Shown here piece after piece: positions 18,101-26,765 of a stretch of 64,000 bases of DNA. Made by a program: the position numbers and the translations under genes. The stretch is from a virus. The first letter of the stretch is position 1. Every line of letters begins with the position of its first letter. The stretch lies in the IMG/VR virus record IMGVR_UViG_3300047276_000181, positions 1-64,000 of that record. The stretch is one strand, 5' to 3'. The notes below the pieces were generated by a model. That model searched no databases. It was not told where the DNA came from and worked only from the letters and a program-made list of their open reading frames with translations.

Positions 18101-20215
18101 AACACCACGCTCCAACTGACCAGTTTGCTCCTGCATACTTTCAGGAGTAGTGTGTGCGACAAAGTTTACGTCAACGTTTGACTTAGCAAATGAATCAATA
18201 ACGTTTTGAATACTTTGAATTCCAAGACCTACATTCTCCCTAGTTGTTTCATAAGAGGAGATTACCTCGTCAGAAAGATTAGACAAGAACGTATTCATAG
18301 AATCAATTGCCTCACTAACAGTTTTTTGATTCAGCTTGAATCTCTTAACTTTAAAGCCTAGATTTTCTGCGGCTTGAGTTACTTCTTGTGGCGCTTGAAC
18401 CACTCCACTTGCCGGAGCCGCTTGACTGCTTCCTCCTTCGACAGGTTGGGTTTGCTCAATGGTTTGCCCTTCGACGACAGGACTTGGTACTTGTTGTTTC
18501 GCTTTGCTATCATATTTCTGTTCGATTTTAGCCTTCTCGGCCATAGCATTCTTAATGTCGGTAACAGCCTGTGCCTTAGCTTCAGCGCTAGTAAGGCTGC
18601 CGTAATTCTTCATACCACTTGATATGGCCTGATTAAGCTTAACGGTCTGCTGTAGGTCCTCCTCTGAGAAGTTAGAGTAGAAAGACTCGGCATCTTTCTG
18701 CATCTTACGCTCTTTGGATATGTAGTCATTCAGTCTAGTCTTAAGCAGTTCCTTCTCTCCTTCAGATACTGAGGGGTCAGCAATGAGGGCGTTGATTTCA
18801 GATATCTTATTTCTGATTTCAATCCTGTCCTTGAATATAGGAGTCTGTAGAAGTGCCGATGGTCCGGTAGTAACCACACCGACAGAGCCACCCATAGCCG
18901 CGCCCACAAATGCTGACTCGGCGATGTTCATATAGTCTACCTTGTCTCCGGCTAAAACCTTTTGGAGAACCTCTTGCGTAGTAGCAACGATGGCCTCTTC
19001 CATACCTTCCTCGAGTGGTTGACGTGCCAACGCTGGAAGCTTTCCGAAGATTAAGTCTCCGAACTCCTTCTTAGACATACTGGCAACCGCATCAGCACTC
19101 TTAAACAGCCCCCTAACTGCTTTCAAGTCGGAAGCAAATATCTTCTCAGTGGCGTATTCAGCTAGACCTGAACCGACGGCATACAGTAGCTTTTCAGCTT
19201 GTGAATACCTGTTGTCGTCCATCACTTCAGTCCAAGCACTACCTGCTGCGGTAGCACCCAACGCCACAAGACCAACACCACCAGATAAAGCTCCAACACC
19301 AAGGTTGACCGTCTGGTCCAGCATATCAATACCGAGAAGACGGAAGTCTCCCTCAAGTGCCATACTCAATGCACCTCTCTCGATTTGCTCTGGAGTATAG
19401 CCTAGATTGAACTTCTCGGCATAGTTCTCTAATGATACTTTCTTCGACAAGCTCTTAGCCTCCTCTCCGAATGGACTATATCCAGATATAGCAAACTGAT
19501 TTACTCCACCGGGACCTGGAAGATTCTTTACGGTCATATCCAAGAATCCATTGATTCCAGAAACCATAGCGTCAAGACCTCTAGATACGAACGTGCTGTT
19601 CTCAGCTAATCGCTTCTGCTCCTCTCTGAATCGCTCCATTGAAGCCTTAACGTCAGAGTCTAGCAGCGAAGTGGCCGCAACATTAAACGAACCATCTTCG
19701 TTAAATATAGACTCCGGAGCCAAGTTGTCTACATCGAACTCTTTATATTTTACGTAAGTCTTCTCGAGCTCAGGTCTGATTTTCTCAAGGTCCTCTACGC
19801 TACTTATGTTAGACAGCTTAGATGCTATCTCAGAACTGATTTCACCTCGCTGAACTTCGGCATTCTCTCTCTTTATACCCTCGGATACGAGTTTACCTGT
19901 TGGTGTTGCAAATAAATCAACGGGTTTGCCAGTCTCCATTGCCTGCATACGAGCCTGCTGGAAGTCGCGCTCCCAGGAATCAGGCTTAGGCATAGAGCTC
20001 TTAGATACTGGTAACTCCGAAGAAGTAGGCTCTTGAGCCGAAGTGGACTGTGATTCCCCACCGTCCGTTCTTTTTTTTTTACCCGAGTAGAAGCTTGATG
20101 CAAACGCAATGTCTTCGTTAGAGAAGCCGTTGTCCTTCATAGCCTTAGATATCTGGTCTAAGGACTTTCCGCTGGCGTACGCCTTCTCTAAGATTGCCTT
20201 AAGTTCTTCGTTCAT
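12200..20215 (-). CDS. 2671-residue polyvalent (probably ejected) virion protein with metallopeptidase-like motif
   Basis: The largest gene in the window. Residues 1-50 form a short helical domain, followed by Pro/Ser-rich linker and an Ala/Gly-rich hydrophobic stretch (about 290-320). A zinc-peptidase-like helix AYHEAIHEI (HExxH) lies near residue 730. Later come several long alpha/beta modules and a helical region about 2080-2290 (LLATRANPLFIVRNFPRDFG ...) that I recognise as large polyvalent protein-associated domain 38. Such multi-domain chains are carried in virions and injected with the DNA, where they protect it or attack host factors. It follows two internal virion proteins, supporting that role. 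The individual activities are unproven. Confidence 0.75.
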   Translation of the reverse strand: MNEELKAILEKAYASGKSLDQISKAMKDNGFSNEDIAFASSFYSGKKKRTDGGESQSTSAQEPTSSELPVSKSSMPKPDSWERDFQQARMQAMETGKPVDLFATPTGKLVSEGIKRENAEVQRGEISSEIASKLSNISSVEDLEKIRPELEKTYVKYKEFDVDNLAPESIFNEDGSFNVAATSLLDSDVKASMERFREEQKRLAENSTFVSRGLDAMVSGINGFLDMTVKNLPGPGGVNQFAISGYSPFGEEAKSLSKKVSLENYAEKFNLGYTPEQIERGALSMALEGDFRLLGIDMLDQTVNLGVGALSGGVGLVALGATAAGSAWTEVMDDNRYSQAEKLLYAVGSGLAEYATEKIFASDLKAVRGLFKSADAVASMSKKEFGDLIFGKLPALARQPLEEGMEEAIVATTQEVLQKVLAGDKVDYMNIAESAFVGAAMGGSVGVVTTGPSALLQTPIFKDRIEIRNKISEINALIADPSVSEGEKELLKTRLNDYISKERKMQKDAESFYSNFSEEDLQQTVKLNQAISSGMKNYGSLTSAEAKAQAVTDIKNAMAEKAKIEQKYDSKAKQQVPSPVVEGQTIEQTQPVEGGSSQAAPASGVVQAPQEVTQAAENLGFKVKRFKLNQKTVSEAIDSMNTFLSNLSDEVISSYETTRENVGLGIQSIQNVIDSFAKSNVDVNFVAHTTPESMQEQTGQLERGVHISYKDGKPNEVHVYIPSLLSNTAYHEAIHEIIPRTMGAEGVNSLANKLKRAVKRDPQLQARMDKFLGGYDVTDNTNDEFLTELASLVAAGDIDINIKRSLATKFVESVKSILGMAGIKTQPSTAQLFDGLNQMAQELGAGVQLTGELGQMDFEAARAQKLSKPSDDKVMAAARAIANNVNNKYPEAVEQEVTKAEEVVDKRGKKYVNYEVKQVPYRLESGAMEFFGESATDVLVDRIVKDVNENLSNKEVSDGIGWYSKMRDWFQKKFGANIELFGQLLAATSARTPVDINFRQSVDAMRQFSLGKYDDILNRYHDYVSGIESMSDEEALKSSGFKKKSHTDADVIDARRKLINKFTEVPLQSNGKKFNANSAKVLQALYGNWLNQTQGPKTKNFAGNLTGRSTEATIDVWAARYLRRITYQGNVERWRIHPSQEGSVEHTVNTKGELGGDYFFAESVMRKAANKLGWQADDLQAFLWFLEKDVWDKNEWTGVVGKKKSSFEEEAAKLKTERYQAGVTTFKDFETFDKKDYDKAKKELLDSIRNISGVVVARVNDSEGEFYSPSGDVYTEPSFDVEFSVEEGTDVSSVEAKVVEIGKRYNQEAVLFSRISDIKTSKAAPIIEIGLKKPTKESKTLDEVKKALAAMDVKGFTISRDSRGNVLGIRTQFISEFEGKPISEGEVIFEKAENEIKSKFGKNEEISYIERNFVETNVFFTANEKEAELQSNTQAASNGTVPGGLEPASAVVRKQAGLGKPGENGNRLDARREGVKTSFVNTYRTADFLHRAIREIAYGSGNEWGFFAPKGTVVTEVRGRKERGDRDESRYFEAELKFVNRINKTSSTFKFMFRIADHTVPADESRAKTYVDDGVATFNNGFDIALNIWSPNTYNAAVLQLQKMFRVRLPKIDSQLLISNSRMFRQQRGLMDILRRHLLSGAEVIDGKYVPSISEEDFVELANKMGISDILAKTLYADILDRANEARESEFNMANVRSQYEERVKEKPWYKVVFNLNNIRTALFDKQSNIKKAILNSRVSGAYDYLVNKSGASARAKYFVNKAHRAIYSGLNKSDIDNLDDIIFLRRVIEIDKSFDDRRAAIVDELATANIELEYAQYRVDNMASNISVDKKNKLRDELSKASAEVDRLTKMLDETQRPMHTMDRKSGVTANKEVAEIELQKMSEKIGNFELLNSRADAYFNEFRNILNDLYKNGLITKELYDKIKDFDYSPRVFLNHAFDFGDNDVAVRDYGLTGDQVKRIREGSNDDIILDSQFLLSAYAASASSRILKNRANKALFEAALDPANKEWVKPQDPDGSASVGFETVYFYQNGEQFKFQLRTDLKREWDGANRLFDLGPNLNKWISYASGSALLKLLATRANPLFIVRNFPRDFGHILFFTDIYDNQNIYLASYNLMRDFFSGVKSFKADDKYFQEYMEMGGGMDFLSTDGRPGSLKLDKSSIDKFVDKMSSIGELSEVGFRVAVYKKFRDEAAAEYKKKNGSEPKGDDLELIKAQAVNRARSIIDFAQGGNLTKGLEIVKPYINSAFQGFRVSADYIKNNPKKFASKFLQAQAGMFVLAMMNALVGGDDLDDIPEDVKLRYFIIFLPTKYTDEKGKERRAYIKIAKPQQMVPFFAMMDIANGYAMAQVLGDKYLPSDDLIGYAIKGVTNALPTGASLSEITSSIPFLSAAITYQTNYDSFRKRAVTMDFNEVLPMDEGINDPNVERFYKVIGKVFGETQELVTGEKSGLSPARLKAATEKVITSPSSSLMVGAVYGMLDLITSVVPLDNELSAQESKASAAKVVDALGKNGLSISKSIWGETNPDWKIYNQKEELMKIDQESGSKRMKIRDAAQELGLEYKAAQTEAEKKAILDKAKATSADIAKEDKVDAMYYRDSFLTSAKKRAAGQNVNEIIYSKDEEARAKKVYLLYGDMNEEELLDLRKQIYNESGYRFSPKFKYEYDKLRSAKK

Positions 20216-20237
20216 AGCATAGTATATCTGCGATATG

Positions 20238-20245
20238 CAAATATA
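20238..20245 (-). promoter_or_regulatory. late -7 box (TATATTTG)
   Basis: TATATTTG on the minus strand, 22 bases before the start of the 2671-residue gene. No TTG is found 19-21 bases upstream. Confidence 0.55.
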
Positions 20246-20253
20246 CTAAACTA

Positions 20254-21603
20254 TTAAAGGTTAAGAGACGCGGCTAGAGCGTCGTAGTTCGGTAGAGATT
20301 GAGCCGATACAGCTCTCATATTGTCATACAAACCTCTAGATATCAACTCAGACTTCAATCCAGACATTTGAGACTTGGTTATCAGTCCGCCCGTAACCTC
20401 TTCCTTCTTTGCATTTTCCCATCCGGCGTCAATACCTCCTCCTGAAGTTTTGTACAGCTTATAGTTGACGATGTTGCCCTTGGAGTCCATCGTCACGTCG
20501 GTGATGTACAGGTCGTTAGAGTCGGTAAGTTTAATCGGATTGTTAGCCAGAGAGAATCCAGCACCGTATACCTTCTTGCCGCTCTGTCTCTGCGTCTGAA
20601 CACCAGTGCTAGCAGTTCTTAGTACACCGGAAGCCTCACGCTCGTCCTTAGTAAGTTTGCCTCCACCAGAAGGTGCACCCACTTGAGATGCTGGCTTCTG
20701 TGCCTTGATAGCGTCAGAATACTGCTTCTCAAAATCTTGAAGCGCGGCCTCCATAAAGGCGGGGTCGTTCTTCATAAGGTTGTCAATCTGTGCGGAATCA
20801 GAGAATCCGAGACGGTTCTTATCGAGTCCGTTAGACTGAGCGTACCAGCGCGTTGCAATCATACGCTTAACCTCTGGGTCAGACTCATAGCGCATCTTGA
20901 GTTGTGCGATACCCTTGTCTGCGGCAGCATTGGCGTTGTAGCTAACACCAGTGCCAGTATCAACACGTACACCGCTGAGGTTGTATATGTTCTTAGCATC
21001 CTGCTGAGCTACAGCTACCGGGTCTACGAACTTGATGTTCGGGTCTACCTTATCGAGTACGAATGAGTTGTATGGGTTCTGCTCCTGCTGAAAGTACACA
21101 GATTGAGATAATGGAACCATAGCGCCGTCAGGGTCCTTAACCATTACGGTGCCATTCTCCACCTTAGTCTCGATACGGCCAGTAGCAAACTGAGTGTACT
21201 TCTGCTTAGCCGAATCTGGAGTGTCAATGTATCCAACACCCTTAGATGCGTTCATCTTGTTAATCTCCTCAGTCGCCGTTGCGGACACGCCGAGACCTAT
21301 ACCGAATGCTTGGTTGAACTGATTACGAGCAGCCTCCATCTTAGCCTTGGATGCCTGTGAGCCGCTCGTCTCGAATTCGATTGCTGACTCTTTCCACGCG
21401 TTGTACGCAGCCTGAGTCACGTCCTTGTGTACACCGAGCAGTTTGTATTGATTCTCAGCGAACTTCTGGTCGATGCCCATAGCAGACGTGAGCTTCTCGC
21501 GCTTCTCGGCTTCTTCCTTTCTTTTCTGAGCGGCCTGTGCCTCCATAGCAGCACCCTGTGCCGCCCACTCTGGAACTTTAAATACTGTGGTGCTTAGAGC
21601 CAT
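20254..21603 (-). CDS. internal virion protein candidate (449 aa)
   Basis: The N-terminal 100 residues are a long Ala/Lys/Glu helix (AAQGAAMEAQAAQKRKEEAE); the rest is mixed, with no enzyme motif. It lies between a Gly/Ala-rich hydrophobic protein and the giant polyvalent protein, the place taken by internal core or ejection proteins in short-tailed phages. The stop-start junction with the upstream gene shares a base at 21603. The function is inferred from position. Confidence 0.6.
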   Translation of the reverse strand: MALSTTVFKVPEWAAQGAAMEAQAAQKRKEEAEKREKLTSAMGIDQKFAENQYKLLGVHKDVTQAAYNAWKESAIEFETSGSQASKAKMEAARNQFNQAFGIGLGVSATATEEINKMNASKGVGYIDTPDSAKQKYTQFATGRIETKVENGTVMVKDPDGAMVPLSQSVYFQQEQNPYNSFVLDKVDPNIKFVDPVAVAQQDAKNIYNLSGVRVDTGTGVSYNANAAADKGIAQLKMRYESDPEVKRMIATRWYAQSNGLDKNRLGFSDSAQIDNLMKNDPAFMEAALQDFEKQYSDAIKAQKPASQVGAPSGGGKLTKDEREASGVLRTASTGVQTQRQSGKKVYGAGFSLANNPIKLTDSNDLYITDVTMDSKGNIVNYKLYKTSGGGIDAGWENAKKEEVTGGLITKSQMSGLKSELISRGLYDNMRAVSAQSLPNYDALAASLNL

Positions 21604-22496
21604 TACTTCTCGAACTTCTTAATTAAACTCTTCACGTATGCGTGTAGTTTCTCTTTGTCTCCATTTGATGTGAACTTCTTGATGTTCTCCATCTGCTTCG
21701 GGTTGAAGATGTATTCTCCACCAGTCATCTCGCCAATCTTAGCACCATCCTTCATAATGTCGATGGGATTCTTTTCGTGCGAGAATTTGCCAGGTGTCTT
21801 CTTGACTGATGCGCCACCCTTAGCAACTCTAGGCCTTACGTCGCCCGGCATACCAATCTTTACTCCTTGTGGTGTGACTGCGCGCTGAGTAGCCATAGAT
21901 GGAAGTTCTATCTTACCACCATTCTCTTTCTTTCCTACACTACCAGCGAGTGCCATACCGGCTCCTCCAATGGCACCGATTCCACCAGCGATGTTCTGTA
22001 CCGCGGCCTCCTTAGCGGCCTGAGCGAATCCAAGCTCCTGCTGGTAGCGTCCTTCCTTGCGTCCCATCGTTGCCTCCTGAGCGCCTGCCAACTGAGACAG
22101 TGCCGCGGTCTGACGCTGCTGTTGCATATCGGCCAAGCTCTGCTGTTGTTGAGCTGCACCTTCAGTTAGTGCACCAAGTCCACCGAGAAGCGCACGACCG
22201 CCTGCCGCACCGAGAGCCTGAGTACCTCCAGAAAGAGCACGATTGACGTTCTCCATTTGGCGATTCATAATGTTCTGGTCGTAAGACTCTTTGTATGCCT
22301 TGTAGTATTCAGACGGAGTATCGAGTGAAGGAGCCGAAGCCTTTACACGCTCAAGCTCTTTGTTAGCCTTCTTATTGGCGGCGATACCGTAGGCCAGTTG
22401 ACCGATTCCAGCGGCTGCTTGTAAGCCAGCACCAATTGCTGCGGTTGGACCTATTCCTCCTCCAGCGTATTTCTTGTATGACTTCTTGGACTTCAT
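21603..22496 (-). CDS. internal virion protein candidate, Gly/Ala rich
   Basis: 297 residues. The N-terminus holds a Gly/Ala hydrophobic segment (GIGPTAAIGAGLQAAAGIG), a Gln-rich helical middle (AAQQQQSLADMQQQRQ), a second hydrophobic Gly/Ala segment (GGIGAIGGAGMALAGSVG) and a basic end. Such membrane-insertable Gly/Ala stretches occur in ejected proteins that help form a DNA channel. It follows the stem protein and has a TATCTTTG box just upstream. Confidence 0.6.
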   Translation of the reverse strand: MKSKKSYKKYAGGGIGPTAAIGAGLQAAAGIGQLAYGIAANKKANKELERVKASAPSLDTPSEYYKAYKESYDQNIMNRQMENVNRALSGGTQALGAAGGRALLGGLGALTEGAAQQQQSLADMQQQRQTAALSQLAGAQEATMGRKEGRYQQELGFAQAAKEAAVQNIAGGIGAIGGAGMALAGSVGKKENGGKIELPSMATQRAVTPQGVKIGMPGDVRPRVAKGGASVKKTPGKFSHEKNPIDIMKDGAKIGEMTGGEYIFNPKQMENIKKFTSNGDKEKLHAYVKSLIKKFEK

Positions 22497-22500
22497 AATA

Positions 22501-22508
22501 CAAAGATA
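22501..22508 (-). promoter_or_regulatory. late -7 box (TATCTTTG)
   Basis: TATCTTTG on the minus strand, four bases before the start codon at 22496. No upstream TTG at the normal distance. Confidence 0.5.
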
Positions 22509-22512
22509 CCTA

Positions 22513-25500
22513 TTAGTTAACTAATTCATTGTGAAGCATAGAACGATTAAAGTAAGCGTTAAATGCGTAAGTTTCAGTTGGGGTCGTTAAGTTGCTTGTG
22601 AAAGTAAACACAGCGTACGGACCTCTTATCTTGTCTCCATCTACCTGACTATTAGATACTGCAGCAATTAAACTATTCGCAGTAATCGTTGAGGTTCCAG
22701 AGACGAATATCTTGTTTCTATCTACGATGCTAGATATAGATAAATCAGTTGAGTTAAACAATCCTCCAGATGCAATCTTGACTGATGAGCCAAGAGAGAA
22801 CGGCATATTGTATACATCATTGAAGAACTCAATGTAGAACCCACCAGTGGCTGAAGTTACAGTCTTGACCTTACCTAACGGAGTAATGTTAGATGTAGAC
22901 ACTGTAGCAGTTGGTACCGAAGAGTAGTACATACCTTCGCGCTTGTCCATAGAATCTATAGTCACAGTTGACTGCTCTCTGGTTTCCGCAGAGAAACTCC
23001 AAGGTGAGTTGCCTTCCACACTAATCGCTTCGTACACCTTAACCATAGAGTTATTCTGAGAAGATACGACCTTAATGATTGAGCCACCGTTAACGCCATA
23101 GAAGGTGTTTCTTGCGGCATCATTAGAGTGCTTCCACATAACACCGTCCTTGAAGGTGAACAAGATATTATCAATATGCGCTGAAGACTCTGGCATATAT
23201 GAATATCTGGTACTCCATAAGTTGGAACCAATCTCTAATGCGATAGTGTCGTCCTCAAACGAACCAGAACCAAATCTCTTCTGAATAGAGAGTATGTATT
23301 CATCGTGTCTGGGGTCCAAAGAGCCTACAAGTTTAAAGTTTGACTCGCCAAGCTGAACGGCCTTAGAGAATTTCTCTTTCGTGTATGAGTCCATACCGTG
23401 CTCACTCACTACATCAAGTCCATCGCCTCCGATTCTAATAACCTTTCCAGAGCGTATATCAGCGTAGAACGTTCTACCCAAGAAAGTAACAACTGACTCT
23501 GGGTTCGTTCCCACACCGTAATCTCCAGCGTAGAAGCTTTGCGTTCCTATGAAATTTGTAGAAACAGTTACACCTGCGCCACCGCTGATGTATTCGATTA
23601 GGTTTCTGTTTATTGGAGCAATCGAAGCCTTTCGTTCCTGCAATATGATGATGGAGTCTCCATTGTCTACCACGTACTGAATGGAACCATAAACCGACGC
23701 CAGGTCTATAAAGTTAGCCTGACCGAGGTTGAATGATGATAGTGACAATACTTGAGAGTCTAAAACGTAAGGCTCAGAATAAGTAATTGTAGACTTGCGA
23801 TAAATTCTACCAGCGGTAGGGGCGGGAGCGTTTGGTCTTCCTACACTGATAAAATTAGAATCCTTAAAGTCACTTATTGAGTTATCCTCCACAAACATAT
23901 TCTCGTATGTGGTGGTCATCAATGGTGTGCTGCTGTAAACAGTTACAACATTCATCTGACGAAGCCTGTAGTAGGCATCCCCATTGAATGTCTCTATTAC
24001 TGCCTCATTTAAGTTATCTATGCTAGCCAGGTAGTAGCTACCATCTGGTGGTGTAACGGTTGATATTCCGCCAACCTCGTTTGCGTTAGTAACGGAGAAC
24101 GACAGGTTTGAGCCTACTCTTTTAATCTTGTCTACTCTTACTTCATACGACGTGAGAACGCCAAGAATAGTCGCGCTAATGACTAAAGCATCTCCAGAGC
24201 GAATGTCAAGAGATGTCGTGGCGACCCCTCCCGATATAGATATATTCGTAAGACTTGAAGTCCAGGTGTAGGAGTAGTCTCTAGCGCCCTTGTGTTTGTA
24301 GCTACCGGATGCATTAACGACATCATAAACTTCAGATATCTCCCTGTATATATTTACATCAGACTGCTTTATCGGTCTGTATATCTCAATTACGGTATTC
24401 TTATTCCACAGGTCGGTATCGGCGATAACTTCAGCCTTAGTGAATCCAATAGCGTCAAGATTATTCTTAAGCTTCAGGAACCAACCAGTCTTTCTGTCGT
24501 CGGATAGTCCAGCTATGCCTCCGATTGGCGTATCAGATGTGCTGTAGTATTCATAACCTACAACATCAAACTCGTGTGAAACATAGTTATTAACGCCTCC
24601 CGGGAGTGTTCCGGTTTCATACTTTATAATTCTAACCTTGTCTCCATCTCCGAAAACATACTGAACGTTAGAATCCTTGAAGTCTATGTAAGAGTATGGC
24701 TTACCCTCAAGCGTGCTCATAGACACGTATATAATGTCATCAGTGCTGAGCGCAAAGGCTTCAGCCACACTGTATTGAAGGCAGTAATTGTAAGATGAGA
24801 ACGGGGCGTAAACTAATTGCCACTTCTTTGCCCAGCTCGGCGGATTATGCTTCACACGGAACTGCATAGATACAGGGCCGCGCTCTCCAGATGCACGCTC
24901 TGAGTACCAAGTAACTTCCTTAGAGCCAATCTCGTTTACCGCGCCACTCCTGTTGAATGCGTCGTAATAGACGATGCCAAACTTATGCTCCTGGCCAGCC
25001 TTAAATGTAGTATTGGCTGACACATAGTATTGTCTTGAGTTGTAGTTCTTGTAGGCTCTAAATCCAACGAATTGAGTGGAATACGTTGTATTTAACAGCG
25101 TTGGGTCGAGCGAGAAGGATATGTATTGAGTCGAATCAACAGGAACGCCAGTAAACGTTTCAGTCGCTGATACGGTCTCTAAACTTACAGACTTGACCTT
25201 AACCAAGAACGAAATCTGAGTGCTACCATAGTTTATTGAATCAAGAGAAATGTTGACTACAGCTGTTCCCTTGAAGTTGTGAGTGGTAGACGAAGACGGA
25301 AGGTCTGCCCAAGCGTCCGTAATAGTTATAGGATAGTCACCTATGATGTTGTTAACGAAATAAGAGTACACATCAGGACTTCCAGATGTAAGGTCGCTGT
25401 ATGCCGGCAGATTGAACTGCTTTGCGATATCAATGTATATCGGACCAAGATTTAGGTCGTTAGTTGCCTCAACGTCAGTTAGGTCGATAGTTCCAGCAGT

Positions 25501-26760
25501 TCCAGGCAACACACTTATATCGCCGTAGACTTGGAAATCTAGAATCACACTGCTATCGTATGAGGTTGAGTTAACGGTGTCACCTACAACAAATCCAAAC
25601 TTTGAAGTGACTACACTGCCTGATGGGTTGTAGTAAACCGTTGAGGCTGATGTTGGATTCACGCTTAGGTATACAGATTGCCCGTCAGCGTTGTTTATTT
25701 CGCTTATAGATACTGAAGTGTCTACATTATCATAGAACTCAGTGTATCCACCATATAGGAGTCTATTGCCGGCGATTGCTTGGGTGTTTGCTTTCTGTGG
25801 CACGTTGTCATACATCTTGTTTTGCTCAAGAGCTGATATGTATGAACGAAGTTTACTATTGGTGAACGTTATTGTCTCAGAGGTTAGTGCTCTGTTGTTG
25901 TTTATCTCCTCAGCGACGAAGAATCCAGATATACTTGCGGACTTCGCTAGTAGTCTAATCTTAGATACGTCTCCCTTGCTATGCTTTACCGTTACGTTGA
26001 TAGCATTGAAAATGTTCTTAGCTGATTCAGTAACGAAGCCATCAAGCAGCTGATATACACTTATACCTATCTCACTGTACGGAGACAGGGCTGAAACTTC
26101 ACCATCCTCATATACGTATTGATATGCGAACTGAAAGAACTCGTCATAGACAAAATTGTCTTGATTTGCTACGGTCGCAAAGGCAACAGTTGGAGGAGCC
26201 AGTGGTGGTTGTTTCAATGCAGCGATTGACAAGATTTTCTCGTCATCCGTGTAATTGTATGCGCCTACTGATTTGTATGGATATCCGCTACCAGACAGTG
26301 CCTTAGTTACGTTAATCTTCTTGGGGTCAGTATTTCCATCAGTGAAGTACAGGAGCGTATCACCGTTCTCCTTCACGATGCAGTCAGCCTTAACGAATGC
26401 ATCCTCCGTGAATCCCAACACAGAGTCTCTATATATCAACTTCGCCTTGTTAGTTAGCGTAGTGTAGTAGTATATACTGTGAGCTCCAGTTGAGTTGTAT
26501 ACGAAGAATATCAGTTCACTCTTCTCTTTGGCTACCGTTGAGCCAACAACTACATTCTTGATTCCCGAACCTGTAACTAGTTCAGAACCCGTCTCAAAAG
26601 CAACCGCTTCATTACCCCAGGCATTCTTTAGAACGCCAGCGTCACCCTCGGCATCATTAGATATGTGCACATTAAGTGCGTCTACCATCTCTACCGAACG
26701 GACCAACAAGAAATCATCGTCCTTGTTTAAGTAACGAGGTGTTATTTTGTCTACGGGCAT
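22513..26760 (-). CDS. large tail stem / stabilisation protein
   Basis: 1415 residues, almost entirely beta-rich with many Asn, Ser, Thr and Tyr residues, no cysteine clusters and no signal peptide. The opening (KITPRYLNKDDDFLLVRS... DALNVHISNDAEGDAG) resembles the big structural proteins that follow the connector genes in Cellulophaga podoviruses and crAss-like phages, where they build the tail stem or hub. The gene lies 5 bases after the connector gene at 26766, consistent with co-translation. The role is by position and resemblance. Confidence 0.65.
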   Translation of the reverse strand: MPVDKITPRYLNKDDDFLLVRSVEMVDALNVHISNDAEGDAGVLKNAWGNEAVAFETGSELVTGSGIKNVVVGSTVAKEKSELIFFVYNSTGAHSIYYYTTLTNKAKLIYRDSVLGFTEDAFVKADCIVKENGDTLLYFTDGNTDPKKINVTKALSGSGYPYKSVGAYNYTDDEKILSIAALKQPPLAPPTVAFATVANQDNFVYDEFFQFAYQYVYEDGEVSALSPYSEIGISVYQLLDGFVTESAKNIFNAINVTVKHSKGDVSKIRLLAKSASISGFFVAEEINNNRALTSETITFTNSKLRSYISALEQNKMYDNVPQKANTQAIAGNRLLYGGYTEFYDNVDTSVSISEINNADGQSVYLSVNPTSASTVYYNPSGSVVTSKFGFVVGDTVNSTSYDSSVILDFQVYGDISVLPGTAGTIDLTDVEATNDLNLGPIYIDIAKQFNLPAYSDLTSGSPDVYSYFVNNIIGDYPITITDAWADLPSSSTTHNFKGTAVVNISLDSINYGSTQISFLVKVKSVSLETVSATETFTGVPVDSTQYISFSLDPTLLNTTYSTQFVGFRAYKNYNSRQYYVSANTTFKAGQEHKFGIVYYDAFNRSGAVNEIGSKEVTWYSERASGERGPVSMQFRVKHNPPSWAKKWQLVYAPFSSYNYCLQYSVAEAFALSTDDIIYVSMSTLEGKPYSYIDFKDSNVQYVFGDGDKVRIIKYETGTLPGGVNNYVSHEFDVVGYEYYSTSDTPIGGIAGLSDDRKTGWFLKLKNNLDAIGFTKAEVIADTDLWNKNTVIEIYRPIKQSDVNIYREISEVYDVVNASGSYKHKGARDYSYTWTSSLTNISISGGVATTSLDIRSGDALVISATILGVLTSYEVRVDKIKRVGSNLSFSVTNANEVGGISTVTPPDGSYYLASIDNLNEAVIETFNGDAYYRLRQMNVVTVYSSTPLMTTTYENMFVEDNSISDFKDSNFISVGRPNAPAPTAGRIYRKSTITYSEPYVLDSQVLSLSSFNLGQANFIDLASVYGSIQYVVDNGDSIIILQERKASIAPINRNLIEYISGGAGVTVSTNFIGTQSFYAGDYGVGTNPESVVTFLGRTFYADIRSGKVIRIGGDGLDVVSEHGMDSYTKEKFSKAVQLGESNFKLVGSLDPRHDEYILSIQKRFGSGSFEDDTIALEIGSNLWSTRYSYMPESSAHIDNILFTFKDGVMWKHSNDAARNTFYGVNGGSIIKVVSSQNNSMVKVYEAISVEGNSPWSFSAETREQSTVTIDSMDKREGMYYSSVPTATVSTSNITPLGKVKTVTSATGGFYIEFFNDVYNMPFSLGSSVKIASGGLFNSTDLSISSIVDRNKIFVSGTSTITANSLIAAVSNSQVDGDKIRGPYAVFTFTSNLTTPTETYAFNAYFNRSMLHNELVN

Positions 26761-26765
26761 ATGCC

